In this document: in pieces, positions 44,692 to 54,643 of the stretch
How positions within the stretch are numbered: the first letter of the stretch is position 1
Layout of the letters: the number at the start of each line of letters is the position of its first letter
From: Bacteroidota bacterium
Lineage (GTDB): Bacteria; Bacteroidota; Rhodothermia; Balneolales; Balneolaceae
Length of the DNA stretch: 64,000 nucleotides
Assembly: GCA_009909035.1 (NCBI GenBank)
Contig: JAAAOB010000141.1
Span: 62,001-126,000 of the forward strand
Reading direction: 5' to 3'
The notes under the pieces: generated by a model
What the model was told of the DNA's origin: nothing
Database searches by the model: none
Seen by the model: only the letters and a program-made list of their open reading frames with translations
Translations under genes and position numbers: made by a program

Positions 44692-44696
44692 ACATA
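44682..44696 (+). promoter_or_regulatory. candidate PadR operator
   Basis: TATGTA-TTA-TACATA is a perfect inverted repeat with the ATGT/ACAT half-sites favoured by PadR regulators; it overlaps the -10 element. A second pair, TACAT/ATGTA, spans 44669-44687. The regulator is encoded 330 nt downstream, which fits autorepression. Confidence 0.5.
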
Positions 44697-44721
44697 GCAA
44701 CATTATGTAACTAATAAGTCT

Positions 44722-44973
44722 ATGTACAAAACAATCATAATTTCCATTCTGGCCGCATTCACAGCACATATCGTGGATGCTCAATCCGTCCTGTCACCGG
44801 CACTGGCCGAGACTCTCAGTTTGGCTGATGTTGAAAACCGCGATCAGGTGATCTACCTGGTGGAGACGGGCGAACCGGCAACAGGTATCGTTGAAGAGTA
44901 CCACGAGTCCGGCCAGATCAAGAGCAGGCGCTCCGTTGTAACCGGCAAAGCGGACGGAAGAGTTTGTTTATAG
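44722..44973 (+). CDS. secreted MORN/YwqK-like peptide, truncated
   Basis: 83 residues. Signal peptide TIIISILAAFTAHIVDAQ. The end TGIVEEYHESGQIKSRRSVV and TGKADGRV has the MORN_2/YwqK repeat pattern (G.WKEYYENGQLKSE...GK.DG), but stops right after one repeat, so it may be a truncated family member. First gene under the operon promoter. Frames beyond the stop show no further repeats. Confidence 0.5.
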   Translation: MYKTIIISILAAFTAHIVDAQSVLSPALAETLSLADVENRDQVIYLVETGEPATGIVEEYHESGQIKSRRSVVTGKADGRVCL

Positions 44974-45024
44974 GACACGAATCAGCACAAACAGAGAATA
45001 GTACAACACCAAATAGAGGAAACC

Positions 45025-45369
45025 ATGGCAACTAAAGCTCTCGTAGCAGCATCCAGTAAACCGATTATACTATCTATCCTGTCTCACGGAAAAAGTTATG
45101 GGTACCAGGTTATTAAAAACGTGGAGCGTCTTTCCGGCGGCGAGCTTGAATGGACGGATGCGATGCTCTATCCGGTACTGCACAGAATGGAAAAAGACGG
45201 CCTGATTCAGTCTGAATGGGTTGTGGCCGATAACGGCAGGCGGCGGAAGTACTATCAGATCACGGAAGCCGGGCAGGAAGAGCTCGAGAAGGAAAAATCG
45301 CAATGGATGAATGTACACCACGCGCTTGAGAAGCTGTGGGGACCCAATCCGGCATTGAACCTGGGGTAA
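45025..45369 (+). CDS. PadR-family transcriptional regulator
   Basis: 114 residues. Winged helix of PadR type: PIILSILSHGKSYGYQVIKNVERLS, then LEWTDAMLYPVLHRMEKDGLI (recognition helix), then the wing NGRRRKYYQITEAGQEEL and a short C-terminal helix. Such proteins repress neighbouring transporter genes and are released by small ligands or co-repressors. Located 7 nt before the permease gene. Confidence 0.93.
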   Translation: MATKALVAASSKPIILSILSHGKSYGYQVIKNVERLSGGELEWTDAMLYPVLHRMEKDGLIQSEWVVADNGRRRKYYQITEAGQEELEKEKSQWMNVHHALEKLWGPNPALNLG

Positions 45370-45376
45370 ATCACGA

Positions 45377-48094
45377 ATGAGCAGTTTTGATCTGAACCAT
45401 GCCCTCAACGAGTGGCGCCGAAAACTTCGAAAACAGCAGGGTCTGGAACCCGGCATGATCGAAGAACTGGAGTCTAATCTCCTGGACCGGATGGATGAGT
45501 ACGTCATCAAGGGATATTCGGCTGAGGAGGCATTCAAAATGGCGGCGGAAAAAAGCCTGGGCGGTGATGATGGAGAAGCCGTGGCCGATGAATTCTACAA
45601 GGCTCGTACGCCCTTCTACAAACAGACGCCGCCCTGGAAGGGCAACGCATCCCTGGTCGATCTGCTGCCAAGCTACCTCAAAGTGGCCGTCCGTAACTTC
45701 CAGCGTAAGGGAGCCTACACGGCAATTAACTACATCGGGCTCACGGTTGGGCTGTTAACCGCCTGCTTTGTAGGCCTCTATATTCACTTTGAGTTAAGCT
45801 GGGACGACTTTCACACCAAGTCAGACCGAATTGTACGTATCGGGCAAGAATTTCGGTCGCAATCCTACAGTCTGAACGCATTCGATGGATACCGAAGTGC
45901 GACACGGGAAACACAGCTCAATCAAATTACAGGCTTTGAGAATGTGCCCGGGGTTAAGGATGTTGCCCACTTTTGGATCTTTGGCGGGGCATCGTTTTTG
46001 ACGATTGACGACCGGCGATATTCCGAAGACGGACTTCTGACGACCAATACACCGTCAGCATTTTTCAACCTGTTCGACTGGAGATTTATACACGGAAGCG
46101 CCGAAAACTTTTCGGCCACTCCGAACCGGGCGGTGCTGACCGAGTCTACAGCCGACATGATTTCACCGGATGATCAGCGATTACTCTCCGAGCTGATCGG
46201 ACAAACGTTTGTGCTTGATTCCACGACCTACGAGATTGCCGGAATCATTGAGGACATCCCCGAGAACTCTCACTACGAATTTAAGATTGCGCTTCACGAT
46301 CCCAAGATTGAATACTGGGGAGGCCGTACCTACGCACTTCTCGAGGATGGAGTTAGCCCGCAAACAGTAAAGCAGCGGTGGGATGACAACATTTCAGAAA
46401 TCAATTCGAGGCTGGCGGCTGAAACGGAGTTGTTTAAAGGCTTTGTCGTCCGACCGCTCGAAAGTCTCCATCTTTATGGAGATGATCTGTACGAGTTAAA
46501 AACGCCCGGCAACCCGCGCTATCTTTGGATATTCGGGATCATCGGGCTGGTCATTCTGCTAATTACCCTTACCAACTACACCAATCTCTCAATAGCAATA
46601 TATTCCGGACGAAACCGGGAGATCGGAATGCGGAAGGTGATGGGGGCAGGGCAATTGCAGGTCGCCGGGCAGTTTTTGATGGAATCGGTACTATTGGCCC
46701 TGTTTACGTTGCCCGTTGTTCTTGCGCTCATCACATGGCTGCTCCCATACTTTAATTCGTTTATGGATGTGAACATTGAGAATCTATTTCTGAGCAACTG
46801 GTCAGCCTCATTACTGCTCCTGGCGGCCGTGCTGATGTTTGGATTGGCATCCGGACTATATCCCGCGCTGACTCTCTCCGGTAGAAATATTCGTGACCTC
46901 TTCAACAAACAGATGACCCGTCCAAAAACACGCGGGGTCACGCTTCGAAAAGGTCTGATCACCTTTCAGTTTGTGCTTCTGATCGGGCTTGGCAGCGCTA
47001 CGTGGTACATCAACAGCCAGCTCAACTACATCAACCAGAAAGATATCGGGTACGCAAAAGAGGGTATTGTGTATGTGCTGATGGAGGACAATGATAAATA
47101 CAATGAGTTTAAAGAGAGGCTGTCGTCGGTACCGGGAATCAATGGTGTTGGATCCGGTACTCCGCTGGCCAGGAGCACCTTTAACCAGGTGACCTATCGA
47201 ATTGACGGGGATGACCAGATTTTTGATGATGGATACCGCATTTTTATGAATCCCGGTGCACTGAAAGCCTATGGAATTGAGACATCGGTGGATGAGTATT
47301 TTGAGAATACTGAAAATACTCCTCAGCTGCTGACGCTGATTAATCAGTCTGGCGCCGAAAAATTTTCACGGGTGATGGGCGTGCCGAAAGAGGATCTTAT
47401 CGGGATGACTTTTCGAACGGAGCCGTCATACACACAAGACGACGGAACTGTTGGATTTCCCAAGCAGATCGACGGCTTTTTTGAAGACATCAACATGTTT
47501 TCGCTGCGTGAAGAGATCGATCCCTATTTTATGGAGGTCCGGCCGGATGTAACCACCGCATGGGCGATTGTAAACTTTAATACCGCCAGTGCGGGCAGCG
47601 TACTGGACGACATCAGGGCGACTTATAATAAGCTTGGACAGTCCTTTCCGTTTATCAGTCGCTTCCAGGAAGACCGGATTGAAAGTCTCTACATCAAAGA
47701 TCAGCAGGCAGGGTCGCTCACGATCTACCTGAGCGTACTTGCGTTCCTGGTGGCGATGCTTGGGCTGATCGGGTTGGCGGCCTACCTCACAACGCTGCGC
47801 GAGAAAGAGATTGGCGTACGAAAAGTGTTGGGCGCATCCACAGGCCAAATCCTGTTTCAGCTAAATAAAGAGTATATCTACCTGATCGGAATTTCCGTGC
47901 TAATTGCGGGACCGATCGCATACCTGGGCGTCACGCAGTGGCTTGCAAATTACGCCTTCCGAATTTACATCAATCCGCTCGTAATACTGGCCGTTGCCCT
48001 GCTGACGCTTTTCATCGCTTCACTTGCCGTCAGTTCACAGACGCTGAGGGCTGCCGTCAACAACCCCGTCAAAGCGCTCCGAAGCGAGCAGTAA
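45377..48094 (+). CDS. FtsX-type ABC permease with N-terminal permease-prefix domain
   Basis: 905 residues. Residues 1-90 are a helical permease-prefix domain of the kind often encoded next to PadR (ALNEWRRKLRKQQGLEPGMI). The rest is a MacB/FtsX duplicated permease: helix 1 AINYIGLTVGLLTACFVGLYI, a periplasmic MacB-like domain, three helices with NREIGMRKVMGAGQLQVAGQ, a second periplasmic domain, and a second FtsX module ending REKEIGVRKVLGASTGQILF. No ATPase domain; the ATPase is a separate gene at the other end of the cluster. Likely exports or signals at the inner membrane. Confidence 0.9.
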   Translation: MSSFDLNHALNEWRRKLRKQQGLEPGMIEELESNLLDRMDEYVIKGYSAEEAFKMAAEKSLGGDDGEAVADEFYKARTPFYKQTPPWKGNASLVDLLPSYLKVAVRNFQRKGAYTAINYIGLTVGLLTACFVGLYIHFELSWDDFHTKSDRIVRIGQEFRSQSYSLNAFDGYRSATRETQLNQITGFENVPGVKDVAHFWIFGGASFLTIDDRRYSEDGLLTTNTPSAFFNLFDWRFIHGSAENFSATPNRAVLTESTADMISPDDQRLLSELIGQTFVLDSTTYEIAGIIEDIPENSHYEFKIALHDPKIEYWGGRTYALLEDGVSPQTVKQRWDDNISEINSRLAAETELFKGFVVRPLESLHLYGDDLYELKTPGNPRYLWIFGIIGLVILLITLTNYTNLSIAIYSGRNREIGMRKVMGAGQLQVAGQFLMESVLLALFTLPVVLALITWLLPYFNSFMDVNIENLFLSNWSASLLLLAAVLMFGLASGLYPALTLSGRNIRDLFNKQMTRPKTRGVTLRKGLITFQFVLLIGLGSATWYINSQLNYINQKDIGYAKEGIVYVLMEDNDKYNEFKERLSSVPGINGVGSGTPLARSTFNQVTYRIDGDDQIFDDGYRIFMNPGALKAYGIETSVDEYFENTENTPQLLTLINQSGAEKFSRVMGVPKEDLIGMTFRTEPSYTQDDGTVGFPKQIDGFFEDINMFSLREEIDPYFMEVRPDVTTAWAIVNFNTASAGSVLDDIRATYNKLGQSFPFISRFQEDRIESLYIKDQQAGSLTIYLSVLAFLVAMLGLIGLAAYLTTLREKEIGVRKVLGASTGQILFQLNKEYIYLIGISVLIAGPIAYLGVTQWLANYAFRIYINPLVILAVALLTLFIASLAVSSQTLRAAVNNPVKALRSEQ

Positions 48095-48169
48095 CCTTTT
48101 CATTATCCTATGACCTGAACCAAAATACTCAATACAGAAGATTCCTTAACCCCCATACCTAACAACGTT

Positions 48170-49768
48170 ATGCAATTTTATAAAAGTCTTACACGCGGTC
48201 ATCAAAAAAGCGGAAAAAGATTCAGACATCGATTCAAACCGATACTAATAGCACTCACGATCGCGTGTTCATTGGCATTAACAAACAATCTGTTACATGC
48301 ATCGGATGTTGATATTTCAGATGGTCAGGTTGTAATGGAGGGAGATCAGGCCTTCATTGAGTTTCAGATATCCTGGAAGCTCTCCTGGCATAACGAAACC
48401 AACTGGGACGCCGCCTGGGTGTTTGCCAAAGACCCATCGCGAGGATTTCAGCACGTGGCATTGACTCATGACTCGGGTGAACTCATCAGGAATCATCTAT
48501 CTGATCAGCCGGAACCGGGGTTTGATGTCTCGGACGATCAGCTGGGCGTGTTTATCTACAGGGGCCAGCAGCGCTCAGAGCGTGGTTCTAATAACTGGAG
48601 TGTGAGGGTTGAGTGGGATTATGCTGCATCAGACTACACGATTGATGAGTTGCCAGAATCCGTTGAAATGTATGCCATTGAGATGGTTTACGTGCCGGAT
48701 GGTCCGTTTGAGACAGGTGATCCGTTGGGGAAAAACGGGCCCGACAACGCGTTTTTCAGCCTGAATGAGGACAGTACCGGCACGTATCGCGTTACCTCCT
48801 CAGAGGCGATATCCGTCTGCGATGAGGACGGAAGTCTCTGCTATCAAAATCAGTATGGACGCGGGCGTGGAGGTGATCAGAAAGGGCCGATTCCCGCTGA
48901 GTATCCGAATGGGTACGACGCTTTCTACCTGATGAAATACAAGATCTCACAGGGACAGTATGCCGAAATGCTGAATACGCTGTCGGATCTTCAAACCGCT
49001 AACCGGGCTATTTTTGGTTCGTCTGCATATGAAGACCGCGGTACGATAAAACGGGTCAATGGTCGATATGTAGCTGAAAATCCCGATCGTGCGTGCAATT
49101 ATCTCGGCTGGGAAGACGGGGCTTTGTTTGCTGACTGGGCCGGATTAAGGCCATTCACAGAATTGGAATATGAAAAAGCAGCCCGTGGACCTGTTGAGGC
49201 AGTTGCTAATGAATATGCCTGGGGAACAACCAGCATCACACATGGTGATACGCTCTTCAACCCAAACGGCATCATGGCAGACCGGGAAGATGGTGATGAA
49301 TACATTCGCGGAAACGCAAACTACCGGCCACAGGACCGGGATTTCAGCGTCAGGGAAGAGACCATCTTTATCGGTGGAGATGGAGGGATTGGCCCACTTA
49401 GAATCGACATTTTTGAAACACGGGCACATCGTATCAACGCGGAAAATATCCGGGAGGCATCTGGTGCGGGATACTACGGTGCACTTGGGCTTACAGGCGG
49501 TCTTTTTGAACGGATTGTAACGGTTGGAAATGAACGCGGACGAGCCTTTACCGGATCTCATGGTGATGGTAATATCAACTACTCAGGATACGCTGGAAAT
49601 ACAGTAGAGGACTGGCCGTCACGATCCGGGAATGGCCTTGCGCTGCGTGCCCGTAACTATGCATTTGATACCCGTCGACTACAAATGGCCAACCGCGGAT
49701 TTGGACAGTATTCTGCCACCTATCGGGCGAGAGGTATGGGATTCCGTGCCGCCCGTACTTCAGATTAA
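48170..49768 (+). CDS. SUMF1/FGE-fold protein A, exported
   Basis: 532 residues. Signal peptide about 20-44 (LIALTIACSLALTNNLLHA). An N-terminal beta-rich domain (ISWKLSWHNETNWDAAWVFAK) precedes the formylglycine-generating-enzyme/sulfatase-modifying fold (EMYAIEMVYVPDGPFETGD, YLMKYKISQGQYAEMLNTL, LRPFTELEYEKAARGP, and GMGFRAARTSD). The active Cys pair of true FGE is absent, so it probably does not make formylglycine; relatives such as GldJ/GldK are structural. Paralogue of the gene at 51857-53329. Confidence 0.85.
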   Translation: MQFYKSLTRGHQKSGKRFRHRFKPILIALTIACSLALTNNLLHASDVDISDGQVVMEGDQAFIEFQISWKLSWHNETNWDAAWVFAKDPSRGFQHVALTHDSGELIRNHLSDQPEPGFDVSDDQLGVFIYRGQQRSERGSNNWSVRVEWDYAASDYTIDELPESVEMYAIEMVYVPDGPFETGDPLGKNGPDNAFFSLNEDSTGTYRVTSSEAISVCDEDGSLCYQNQYGRGRGGDQKGPIPAEYPNGYDAFYLMKYKISQGQYAEMLNTLSDLQTANRAIFGSSAYEDRGTIKRVNGRYVAENPDRACNYLGWEDGALFADWAGLRPFTELEYEKAARGPVEAVANEYAWGTTSITHGDTLFNPNGIMADREDGDEYIRGNANYRPQDRDFSVREETIFIGGDGGIGPLRIDIFETRAHRINAENIREASGAGYYGALGLTGGLFERIVTVGNERGRAFTGSHGDGNINYSGYAGNTVEDWPSRSGNGLALRARNYAFDTRRLQMANRGFGQYSATYRARGMGFRAARTSD

Positions 49769-49791
49769 TCTCACTATAAAAAAGAACAGAT

Positions 49792-51012
49792 ATGAAGATT
49801 TTAATTCACGCTTTAGCAATTATCACACCGGTGTTACTAATTGGGTGCAGCATGTCTGATGCCCCCGAAAACTATGACGATCAGGGGCCTAATATCATGT
49901 CCGGAACCTTTGAGCTCACAATGGAGACTGACTCCATGGATATCAGCTTTTCAGTTGAACTCGTGACGGCGGTCGACAGCGCAGTTTACGGATATATCGA
50001 ATCTGAAACAGTCGACTATGAAGCACCGATCGGACTGGACAGTCTCACGACCGATAGTCTCTACTTCAGAACATATACGCATCACCTGGCGTTAAGTCGA
50101 TCAGATACAGTGATGGATGGTCAGTTCGATTTCTTCGATACGTTTCACCCTGCAACCATGACAAAACGGAGTGACGATGTAAGGACTTCACTGTTGGCGA
50201 CGCGGGAGCAGCTCCCGCTGAAGCTCGATATAGAAGCGAAAGGAATGGCCTGGGCCGCTCCCCTATCCGGTGATCGTACATACCTGGTTAATGACAATCT
50301 CATCTACCTGGCTGAAAAAGAGGGCGATTTGTGGAATACCACGTTTGTGGAGTATGACACAACAGCCTGGGATTTCTATTCGATAGGACTCTCGCCCGAC
50401 CAGGATCGGTTACTGGCCCATGGCGTACCCAAAACAGACGCTTATCCGCACGAAGGAGGAGGTGACTACTACATGCTTACCCTCGATACACCTACATCCG
50501 TTGGGAACATTACGCATCTGCCATCAAGTGTCAATACAGACAGCTACGATATTTTTCCTGCGTTTACGCCCGATGGAAATGTTCTATTGAGCACCTGGGG
50601 CAAAGTTGAGGGTCTTGATCAGGCGGGAAGAGGGGATCTTTATCTTGCCGAAGTAGATGGTGGAAACTATACCGTAAGACCTATCATGGAGGGACTCAAT
50701 ACGGAGCAGCCGGAAGCGGGTGCGTCCATGGGACCCAACGGCGATATTCTGCTTTTTCATCGAAGTGATCGTGACCAGGGCTTTCCCGATCGGATATTCA
50801 AAATGGAGAAAACAGACTCAGAATGGAGCGAGCCAGAACTGGTTGGGCCACCCGTTACGCGTGATTTCACCTACACCTACGGCGGGCGGATTGATCCAAC
50901 CGGAGAGTATCTCTTTTTCAACAGCGGGTTTCGGGGCCAGACAGAAATATTCAAAATTCCCATTTCGGATATTCCGGATCTGGCAAACTCTTTCAATAAT
51001 CACAATCAATAA
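49792..51012 (+). CDS. lipoprotein with PD40/beta-propeller-like domain
   Basis: 406 residues. Lipoprotein signal LIHALAIITPVLLIGC. N-terminal beta domain, then repeats of the WD40-like PD40 type (FYSIGLSPDQDRLLAHG, DIFPAFTPDGNVLLSTWG, GASMGPNGDILLFHRSD, GGRIDPTGEYLFFNSGF), giving a TolB-like propeller. Likely sits on the periplasmic side of a membrane as a binding platform. Follows the SUMF1-A gene by 23 nt. Confidence 0.75.
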   Translation: MKILIHALAIITPVLLIGCSMSDAPENYDDQGPNIMSGTFELTMETDSMDISFSVELVTAVDSAVYGYIESETVDYEAPIGLDSLTTDSLYFRTYTHHLALSRSDTVMDGQFDFFDTFHPATMTKRSDDVRTSLLATREQLPLKLDIEAKGMAWAAPLSGDRTYLVNDNLIYLAEKEGDLWNTTFVEYDTTAWDFYSIGLSPDQDRLLAHGVPKTDAYPHEGGGDYYMLTLDTPTSVGNITHLPSSVNTDSYDIFPAFTPDGNVLLSTWGKVEGLDQAGRGDLYLAEVDGGNYTVRPIMEGLNTEQPEAGASMGPNGDILLFHRSDRDQGFPDRIFKMEKTDSEWSEPELVGPPVTRDFTYTYGGRIDPTGEYLFFNSGFRGQTEIFKIPISDIPDLANSFNNHNQ

Positions 51013-51021
51013 GAAATTTTT

Positions 51022-51864
51022 ATGATGTATCGTCTATTATATATCGCATTCATCACTTTCTCCGCAGTTAATGTTTATGCACAAGATGTCGTCGAATTTG
51101 AGGTATTCGAACCCGGCGTCATCTCCCTTGAAGGTATCTCCGAAGGGTCTCCCGACGTGACGGCAGATGGGAACACACTTGTGTTTACACGCTATCAAAG
51201 CTATGGCGACAAGGTTCCCTACATCGCTGAGAGAACAGAGTCGGGGTGGGATGTCAGGCAGCTGACGTTTACAGATACCCTTTACAATCTGGCCATTTCT
51301 CCAGACGGTCAGCGAATCGTCTACAAAACAAGAAACCGACCATCACCGGGCGCTGATCGCGTGAATAATGCGTTTCGGGTCGATCGAAATGCTGACGGAA
51401 GCTGGAGTGATCCGGTGGAAATGCAGCCCGCGCTCAAAAATGCCGGCTATTTCCGGATTGCAAATGATGGCACTCTATATCTCTTCATCAATGCTTCCGA
51501 TGGCGAGCCAAGGGGAATTTTCACGTCAGAGCTGAATTCAGACGGAAGCTACAGCGATCCCGTTTGGCTGAGTGATGCCGTCAGTCCGTATCCATCGGTT
51601 ACCTACAGTCCAGTCATTAACCATGACGAGACCAAAATCATCGTCAACCGTGCAGGCCTGAGCGAAGAAGAGGAGCAGAAGCTGGGAGAACGCGGCCTTT
51701 ACATCCATCAAAAATACGGCTTCCAATGGGACACCGGCCGGCGACTCAATCTGCCCTACAGCTGGTACGCGGAAGTACTGCCGGATGGACGACTCATCTT
51801 TGTTGAGAATGGCGATCTGTATGAGGCGTCTTTAGAGGAACTTGGTATCAACTGGAATGAATAA
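51022..51864 (+). CDS. secreted PD40/beta-propeller-like protein
   Basis: 280 residues. Signal peptide LLYIAFITFSAVNVYAQ. PD40-type motifs: GSPDVTADGNTLVFTRYQ, NLAISPDGQRIVYKTR, FRIANDGTLYLFINA, YSPVINHDETKIIVNRAG, AEVLPDGRLIFVENG. Short for a full propeller (four or five blades), perhaps pairing with the lipoprotein upstream. Its stop overlaps the SUMF1-B start (AATGAATAA). Confidence 0.72.
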   Translation: MMYRLLYIAFITFSAVNVYAQDVVEFEVFEPGVISLEGISEGSPDVTADGNTLVFTRYQSYGDKVPYIAERTESGWDVRQLTFTDTLYNLAISPDGQRIVYKTRNRPSPGADRVNNAFRVDRNADGSWSDPVEMQPALKNAGYFRIANDGTLYLFINASDGEPRGIFTSELNSDGSYSDPVWLSDAVSPYPSVTYSPVINHDETKIIVNRAGLSEEEEQKLGERGLYIHQKYGFQWDTGRRLNLPYSWYAEVLPDGRLIFVENGDLYEASLEELGINWNE

Positions 51865-53329
51865 ATCAAAAAGCAACAGCGCTATGAAATCTCAGAAACT
51901 ATTTTCCTTAATGATGATTTTGGCAATCATCCCCTTGACCATTTTTGGTCAGCAATCTGACCAAATAGGAATACACATCTCTCATGTAGAAGCCCAAACA
52001 CTCGATTTTCCCAATCGGTACTACAACGTTACGGTTGAGTGGGAGAACGCCTGGCGCAACGAGAAAAACCATGATGCCGCGTGGGTATTTCTGAAATCCA
52101 TTGATGTAAGTGGATATACGCATATTCCGATTCTGCCAGGCAGTGAACAAATGCTCTGGAAAGCAGATGAGGAGATGCCGGATGCTACCATTAACGTTGC
52201 GGATGACGGAAGGGGAATGTTTATCTATGCATCCGACAACTACAGAGGGGAGCTGAAATACAGGGTGCAGGTCAAGATTGACACATCAGCCGTAAATATA
52301 CGTGACCTCACCAGAGATACGGAGGCGTATGGTATTGAGATGGTGTATATCCCGGAAGGAGGATTTACACTGGGAGATCCTGATACCACAGCACTTAATT
52401 ACTATGGATTTTACCAGTCCGGCCCGGATGGATCTTATCACGGACTCTACGAGATTGAATCCGAGGATGAGACAATCCCTGTTGGAACAGACGAAGGAGA
52501 TCTTTATTACCGCTCCAACAGTGCCCAATACCGCGGGGATCAACAGGGACCGATTCCCGCTTCATTTCCAAAAGGGGTGGATCCATTTTATATCATGAAG
52601 TATGAGGTGTCACAGGGCGATTATGTGGCATTTTTAAATACGCTTACCGCTCAGAATGCATCGATACGTTACCCTGCAGGTGCTAAGGATTACCGCGCGC
52701 TCGGGGGGACAATTCGTGTTGCGGATGGTGAGTTTGTTGCTGACCGTCCAGATCAACGAATGATGTACTGGCACTGGGACGATATGATGGCGTACGCCGA
52801 CTGGGCAGCACTCCGGCCTTTTACCGAACTGGAATACACAAAAGCCGCCAGGGGACCGCTCGATCCTGTGCCGGGCGAGTACGCATGGAATACCGGCAGC
52901 CTCGATCAAATGGCCCGGCGCATTGATTCGCGCGACCAGGTGATGAAAATGAACCGGGATCTGTCGCTGAGTGATCTCTCAGATGAGTCGCGCGACATTT
53001 TTGGAGCATCGTACTACTGGGTATTTGATCTGAACGGGAGCGTCTGGGAAAAAGTGATCACGGTCGGTGATACCGTCGGGCGATCGTTCGTTGGAAACCA
53101 TGGTGATGGAAACATTAGCTACTATGGATTTGCCGATGTAGATGGATGGCCGAGCGGTTACAGAGATTCAGAAGGAGGGTACGGCTATCGCGGTGGTGGA
53201 TTTTACGGCTACAACGCCATTTCAATCACGAATCCATATCCCCCAATCGCATTTCGTCCGTACGCCGCCTGGAGTGGTGGGCCCCGAAACAGTGCGTATG
53301 GATTCAGGGGAGCAAGAACTGCAGATTGA
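51857..53329 (+). CDS. SUMF1/FGE-fold protein B, exported
   Basis: 490 residues from ATG 51857, which overlaps the previous stop; another ATG at 51884 would also work. Signal peptide QKLFSLMMILAIIPLTIFGQ. Same plan as protein A: VEWENAWRNEKNHDAAWVFLK, then MVYIPEGGFTLGD, FYIMKYEVSQGDYVAFLNTL, LRPFTELEYTKAARGP, and YGFRGARTAD. Again no FGE Cys pair. The two share the beta domain and the lectin-like fold, arguing for duplication and division of roles. Confidence 0.85.
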   Translation: MNKSKSNSAMKSQKLFSLMMILAIIPLTIFGQQSDQIGIHISHVEAQTLDFPNRYYNVTVEWENAWRNEKNHDAAWVFLKSIDVSGYTHIPILPGSEQMLWKADEEMPDATINVADDGRGMFIYASDNYRGELKYRVQVKIDTSAVNIRDLTRDTEAYGIEMVYIPEGGFTLGDPDTTALNYYGFYQSGPDGSYHGLYEIESEDETIPVGTDEGDLYYRSNSAQYRGDQQGPIPASFPKGVDPFYIMKYEVSQGDYVAFLNTLTAQNASIRYPAGAKDYRALGGTIRVADGEFVADRPDQRMMYWHWDDMMAYADWAALRPFTELEYTKAARGPLDPVPGEYAWNTGSLDQMARRIDSRDQVMKMNRDLSLSDLSDESRDIFGASYYWVFDLNGSVWEKVITVGDTVGRSFVGNHGDGNISYYGFADVDGWPSGYRDSEGGYGYRGGGFYGYNAISITNPYPPIAFRPYAAWSGGPRNSAYGFRGARTAD

Positions 53330-53353
53330 GAGTAATAGACTACACCTAAAATC

Positions 53354-54643
53354 ATGAAGAAGTCAATGAAAGACAAACCAGGTGACAGAGGAATGGACGA
53401 GCAAATAGATTCGGGTTGGTGGTCACGCACAAGGCTTTTGCTGGTCGCTGCAGTTGTGTTTCTGTCCGTCTCGCTTGTTTTGATTTATCAGATTTTAAAC
53501 GCCGGCACGGCTACAAATGTAGATCGCGACCGCCTGGTGATCAGCACCGTTGAGGAAGATCTGTTCCAGGAGTTTATCCAGATCACTGGCAGCCTTCAGC
53601 CAAGCCGGTCCATTTATCTTGATGCGGTTGAGGGCGGCGTGATCGAGTCGATTTTGATTTCGTCCGGCAGCACCGTTGTGAAAGGAGATACCATTCTGAC
53701 GCTCTCAAACTCAAACTTGAGGCTTCAGGTGCTTCAGCAAAGTTCAGGCATTTACGACCAGATCAACCAGGCGCGAAACGCCCGCCTGAATATTGAGCAA
53801 AACTCACTCAGCCTGAAAGAGCGGCTGGCTTCTGCAGAAAATCGCTATCGCGTATCGGATGCCAGCTACAAGCGACAGCAATCTCTTTATGGTGAAGAGA
53901 TGATATCTGAACAGGAGCATATGGAGGCCAGGGAAAATTATCTCTATCGGCAGAAGCAGTACGATTTGATATATAAATCTTTCCGGCAGGATTCTATTAA
54001 ATCGAGCCAGCAGCTTCGCCAGATCGATGAATCCCTGGACCGGATGCAGCAGAGCCTGGGCGCCGTGCAGGGCATTCTGGACCGGCTTGTGGTCACTGCC
54101 CCGATGGCCGGGCAGCTCTCCACGGCTGACCTTGCCGTTGGGCAGTCTGTCAGCAGCGGCGAACGCATTGGTCAGATTGACAACCTCGATAGCTACAATG
54201 TTCGGGTTTCGATCGATGAATACAATCTCTCCCGGATCAGCGAAGGTCTTACGGGAACGACGACCATCGGTTCAAACGTGTACTCACTGGAGATTGAGCG
54301 GGTCTACCCGATCGTGGAAAATGGCCGCTTCCAGGTCGATATGCACTTTACCGGTGAGGCGCCCGGGGATCTGCGGCGGGGTCAAACTCTTCGAATACGC
54401 CTGCAGCTTGGCAATTCATCGCCGGCGCTACTGATCGATCGCGGCGGCTTTTACCAGCAAACCGGCGGAAACTGGGTCTACAAACTGACTGACAATGGAG
54501 ACCGAGCGGAACGCCAGCCGATCGAAATTGGCCGCCAGAATCCCGATCACTTTGAGGTCGTCTCGGGCCTGAACAGCGGCGACAAAGTCATTATTTCCAG
54601 CTATGAACCCTTTGGTGAAAATGAAACGCTTAATCTGCAATAA
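53354..54643 (+). CDS. HlyD-family periplasmic adaptor of the ABC exporter
   Basis: 429 residues. N-terminal anchor (TRLLLVAAVVFLSVSLVLIY), then barrel-sandwich (ITGSLQPSRSIYLDA, GGVIESILISSGSTVVKGD), long coiled-coil hairpin, second lipoyl half (LDRLVVTAPMAGQLS), and a beta-barrel. A MacA-like membrane-fusion protein that would join the FtsX permease to an outer-membrane channel; no TolC homologue is in the window. 24 nt after SUMF1-B. Confidence 0.88.
   Translation: MKKSMKDKPGDRGMDEQIDSGWWSRTRLLLVAAVVFLSVSLVLIYQILNAGTATNVDRDRLVISTVEEDLFQEFIQITGSLQPSRSIYLDAVEGGVIESILISSGSTVVKGDTILTLSNSNLRLQVLQQSSGIYDQINQARNARLNIEQNSLSLKERLASAENRYRVSDASYKRQQSLYGEEMISEQEHMEARENYLYRQKQYDLIYKSFRQDSIKSSQQLRQIDESLDRMQQSLGAVQGILDRLVVTAPMAGQLSTADLAVGQSVSSGERIGQIDNLDSYNVRVSIDEYNLSRISEGLTGTTTIGSNVYSLEIERVYPIVENGRFQVDMHFTGEAPGDLRRGQTLRIRLQLGNSSPALLIDRGGFYQQTGGNWVYKLTDNGDRAERQPIEIGRQNPDHFEVVSGLNSGDKVIISSYEPFGENETLNLQ

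Larger units (their letters stand above)
44353..44721. other. tRNA to MORN-like gene gap, holds the operon promoter
   Basis: 369 bases without a gene. The last 60 contain the promoter and PadR-type palindrome listed separately; the rest shows nothing beyond the tRNA 3' flank. Confidence 0.5.

Noticed and set aside
48170-49768. True formylglycine-generating enzyme with a sulfatase substrate
   Set aside because: No active-site Cys pair in either SUMF1-fold protein and no sulfatase gene in the window.
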